Shown here piece by piece: positions 24,410-25,325 of a DNA stretch of 25,325 nucleotides. The notes below the pieces were generated by a model. That model searched no databases, was not told the origin of the DNA, and was given only the letters and a program-made list of their open reading frames with translations. How positions within the stretch are numbered: the first letter of the stretch is position 1; every line of letters begins with the position of its first letter. The stretch is from UBA7692 sp964650845 (lineage in GTDB: Bacteria; Bacteroidota; Bacteroidia; Chitinophagales; LD1), in NCBI GenBank assembly GCA_964650845.1, contig CAZYXR010000047.1, forward strand, positions 1 through 25,325, in the 5' to 3' direction. A program made the translations under genes and the position numbers.

Positions 24410-25240
24410 TTATTTTTTAAAGTATTTAAGATTCTCCTCAGTATTCAAATACGAGATAATCGGCTTAACTCCTCTGTAAGCATTTTTATTGGCGGGTCTG
24501 TCTGCATTAGGCTTGTATAAATTATCTCCCTGTAATAATTTATTTTCTTTAAACAATTGGTAGATTACATTGTATTGGGGAATCAAAATATTTATATCCT
24601 TCGGAAGACAAGTATTGTGTCCTCCATCAAAACCCCTGCGCATTAAATTACATGAATTGTATTTTGAATTAATGAGTGCAGCATCATTATTTTTACCAAT
24701 ACTTTCAAGCCACTCTACAATTTCCTCAACATGAAGAAGCCCAAATATATGACACATTTCGTGTGCAATTATCTTAGTTCCTAATACGTCAAATGGCGCG
24801 TATATTTTCTTGCCTGCAATTTGGTTAACAAAAGCGAGATAGGTTTCGTCTGTATTCCTAAGGTCTGAAACATTAAGCAAATACAATACAATATCATCTT
24901 CATATAACTTGCTTGCATCAGGCAGGTAGGTAAATCTTGGAGTGAGAGAATAGATTTTGTCTCCATCCACAATATTGAAAAAAGATGATATTGTTCCCTC
25001 CAAACTCGCTCTAAAAGATTCCAATATTTCGATAGGTGTTTCTGAAAATAAATCAGCCCTTCCGAAAACAATTTTGCAGGGAAAGAAAATATTGATTCCT
25101 GTAGAATTACCATTGTCATCTTTATGCTCTGTCACTTTAAATTTTTCGTTGCTGGTTTCTTCACGGTATCGGATTACTAACGGGTCTGATGAAGGCGCAG
25201 CACCTGTAAACAGTGTAAATTCCTTATTGTTAATAAGCAT
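24410..25240 (-). CDS. Tagged metzincin-type zinc metalloprotease B1 (module 1); putative effector
   Basis: The 276-aa protein carries the full metzincin zinc motif, AHEMCHIFGLLH. His160, His164 and His170 are the predicted zinc ligands and Glu161 the catalytic base, with Gly167 at the turn. The sequence CNLMRRG (Met200) fits the Met-turn 30 residues later. Upstream strands (IVLYLLNVSDLR) are compatible with a matrixin-like fold. It has no signal peptide, unusual for such proteases. Its N-terminus instead is MLINNKEFTLFTGAAPSSDP, shared with B2. The start overlaps gene A1 by 11 bp, and the exported C1 protein follows. Cleavage of extracellular or periplasmic proteins of a target cell is inferred. 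The region is AT-rich (14 G+C of 60 at 24541-24600). The protease call is strong, the effector role tentative. Confidence 0.82.
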   Translation of the reverse strand: MLINNKEFTLFTGAAPSSDPLVIRYREETSNEKFKVTEHKDDNGNSTGINIFFPCKIVFGRADLFSETPIEILESFRASLEGTISSFFNIVDGDKIYSLTPRFTYLPDASKLYEDDIVLYLLNVSDLRNTDETYLAFVNQIAGKKIYAPFDVLGTKIIAHEMCHIFGLLHVEEIVEWLESIGKNNDAALINSKYNSCNLMRRGFDGGHNTCLPKDINILIPQYNVIYQLFKENKLLQGDNLYKPNADRPANKNAYRGVKPIISYLNTEENLKYFKK

Positions 25241-25325
25241 AGTATGGTGTTGCTAAAAGTTTATTTGAATTAAAACGGTAAAAAATACCTGTATTTTTCA
25301 GTTCGGCAGCAGGTGGCAGCAATGC
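25230..25325 (-). CDS. C-terminus of module protein A1, a paralogue of A2 (rest outside the window)
   Basis: Reading leftward from the window end, 31 codons and a TAA give ..ELKN, then GIFYRFNSNKLLATPYYAY. This aligns with the end of A2 (FDFVFRKSSNNLITPYYAY), and both share an upstream LP. Codons for T and P differ only at third positions (ACA/ACT, CCA/CCG), so the protein is conserved beyond a simple DNA copy. The stop lies inside the metzincin gene with an 11-bp overlap, exactly as A2 overlaps B2. This shows that the A-B order is repeated. The 5' part is missing. Confidence 0.75.
   Translation of the reverse strand, partial: ALLPPAAELKNTGIFYRFNSNKLLATPYYAY
25232..25244 (-). repeat. A/B junction repeat, copy 1
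   Basis: TACTATGCTTATT on the minus strand, identical to 23353-23365. Flanking bases continue to match partly (CC[AG]TAC, then GTT spaced alike on the other side). It spans the end of gene A1 and the start of the metzincin gene. Confidence 0.85.

Noticed and set aside
20203..25325. TAG reassigned to an amino acid throughout the right-hand element
   Set aside because: There is only one in-frame TAG, and gene C2 ends at a TAG, although a TAA follows at once. Evidence is too thin, so it is kept only as one explanation of the LamG amber.

Overview
The window looks like a Bacteroidota scaffold. It carries a complete type IX secretion (T9SS) substrate locus with PorP/SprF, a PorE-type OmpA protein and a giant adhesin with a type B sorting domain. 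The gene tRNA-Trp sits ahead of secE-nusG, YidC and FolE are of ordinary type, and Shine-Dalgarno sequences are weak. Genus cannot be read from the sequence. Ten N at 20176-20185 mark a scaffold gap, so adjacency across it is not proven.

Left part (1-20175, chromosomal). tRNA-Trp (5' end outside the window), secE and nusG run rightward and stop at a hairpin terminator shared with a convergent gene. rplK does not follow, as it usually would. Leftward genes from 10901 to 919 are the giant secreted adhesin with ten two-cysteine Ig/PKD-like repeats, a PorE-like protein (TPR, beta-propeller, carboxypeptidase-regulatory, OmpA), a PorP/SprF-family outer-membrane protein and a Wzi-like beta-barrel. 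An RsmI-like methyltransferase points right. A very large NtrY-like histidine kinase and yidC point left. folE-pyrD and a lipoprotein gene point right and end in a perfect 19-bp terminator hairpin. A fragment of a KilA-N-type gene, a family common in phages, lies between that terminator and the gap.

Right part (20186-25325, accessory). All genes run leftward, tightly packed or overlapping, as one probable operon. Read in transcription order, a three-gene module occurs twice. Gene A is a cytoplasmic-looking protein ending in TPYYAY. Gene B overlaps A by 11 bp and starts with a shared short tag, MLI...LF.GA.P.S.P, followed by an unrelated body. Gene C is a small protein with an export signal. 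In copy 1, B is a predicted metzincin zinc protease (HEMCHIFGLLH plus a Met-turn) and C has a Sec-type signal peptide. In copy 2, B is of unknown function and C looks like a lipoprotein. Three genes with phage tail-fibre or virion character follow: an 88-aa protein with a tail-fibre motif, a 150-aa beta-rich protein, and a LamG-fold protein whose frame is broken by an in-frame TAG after codon 18.

My main inference is that A-B-C is an adaptor/effector/immunity cassette. The B tag would mark non-secretory effectors for loading onto a phage-tail-like or other injection apparatus, and C would protect the envelope. The repeated layout, the tag and the overlap are visible in the sequence. The functions are hypotheses.
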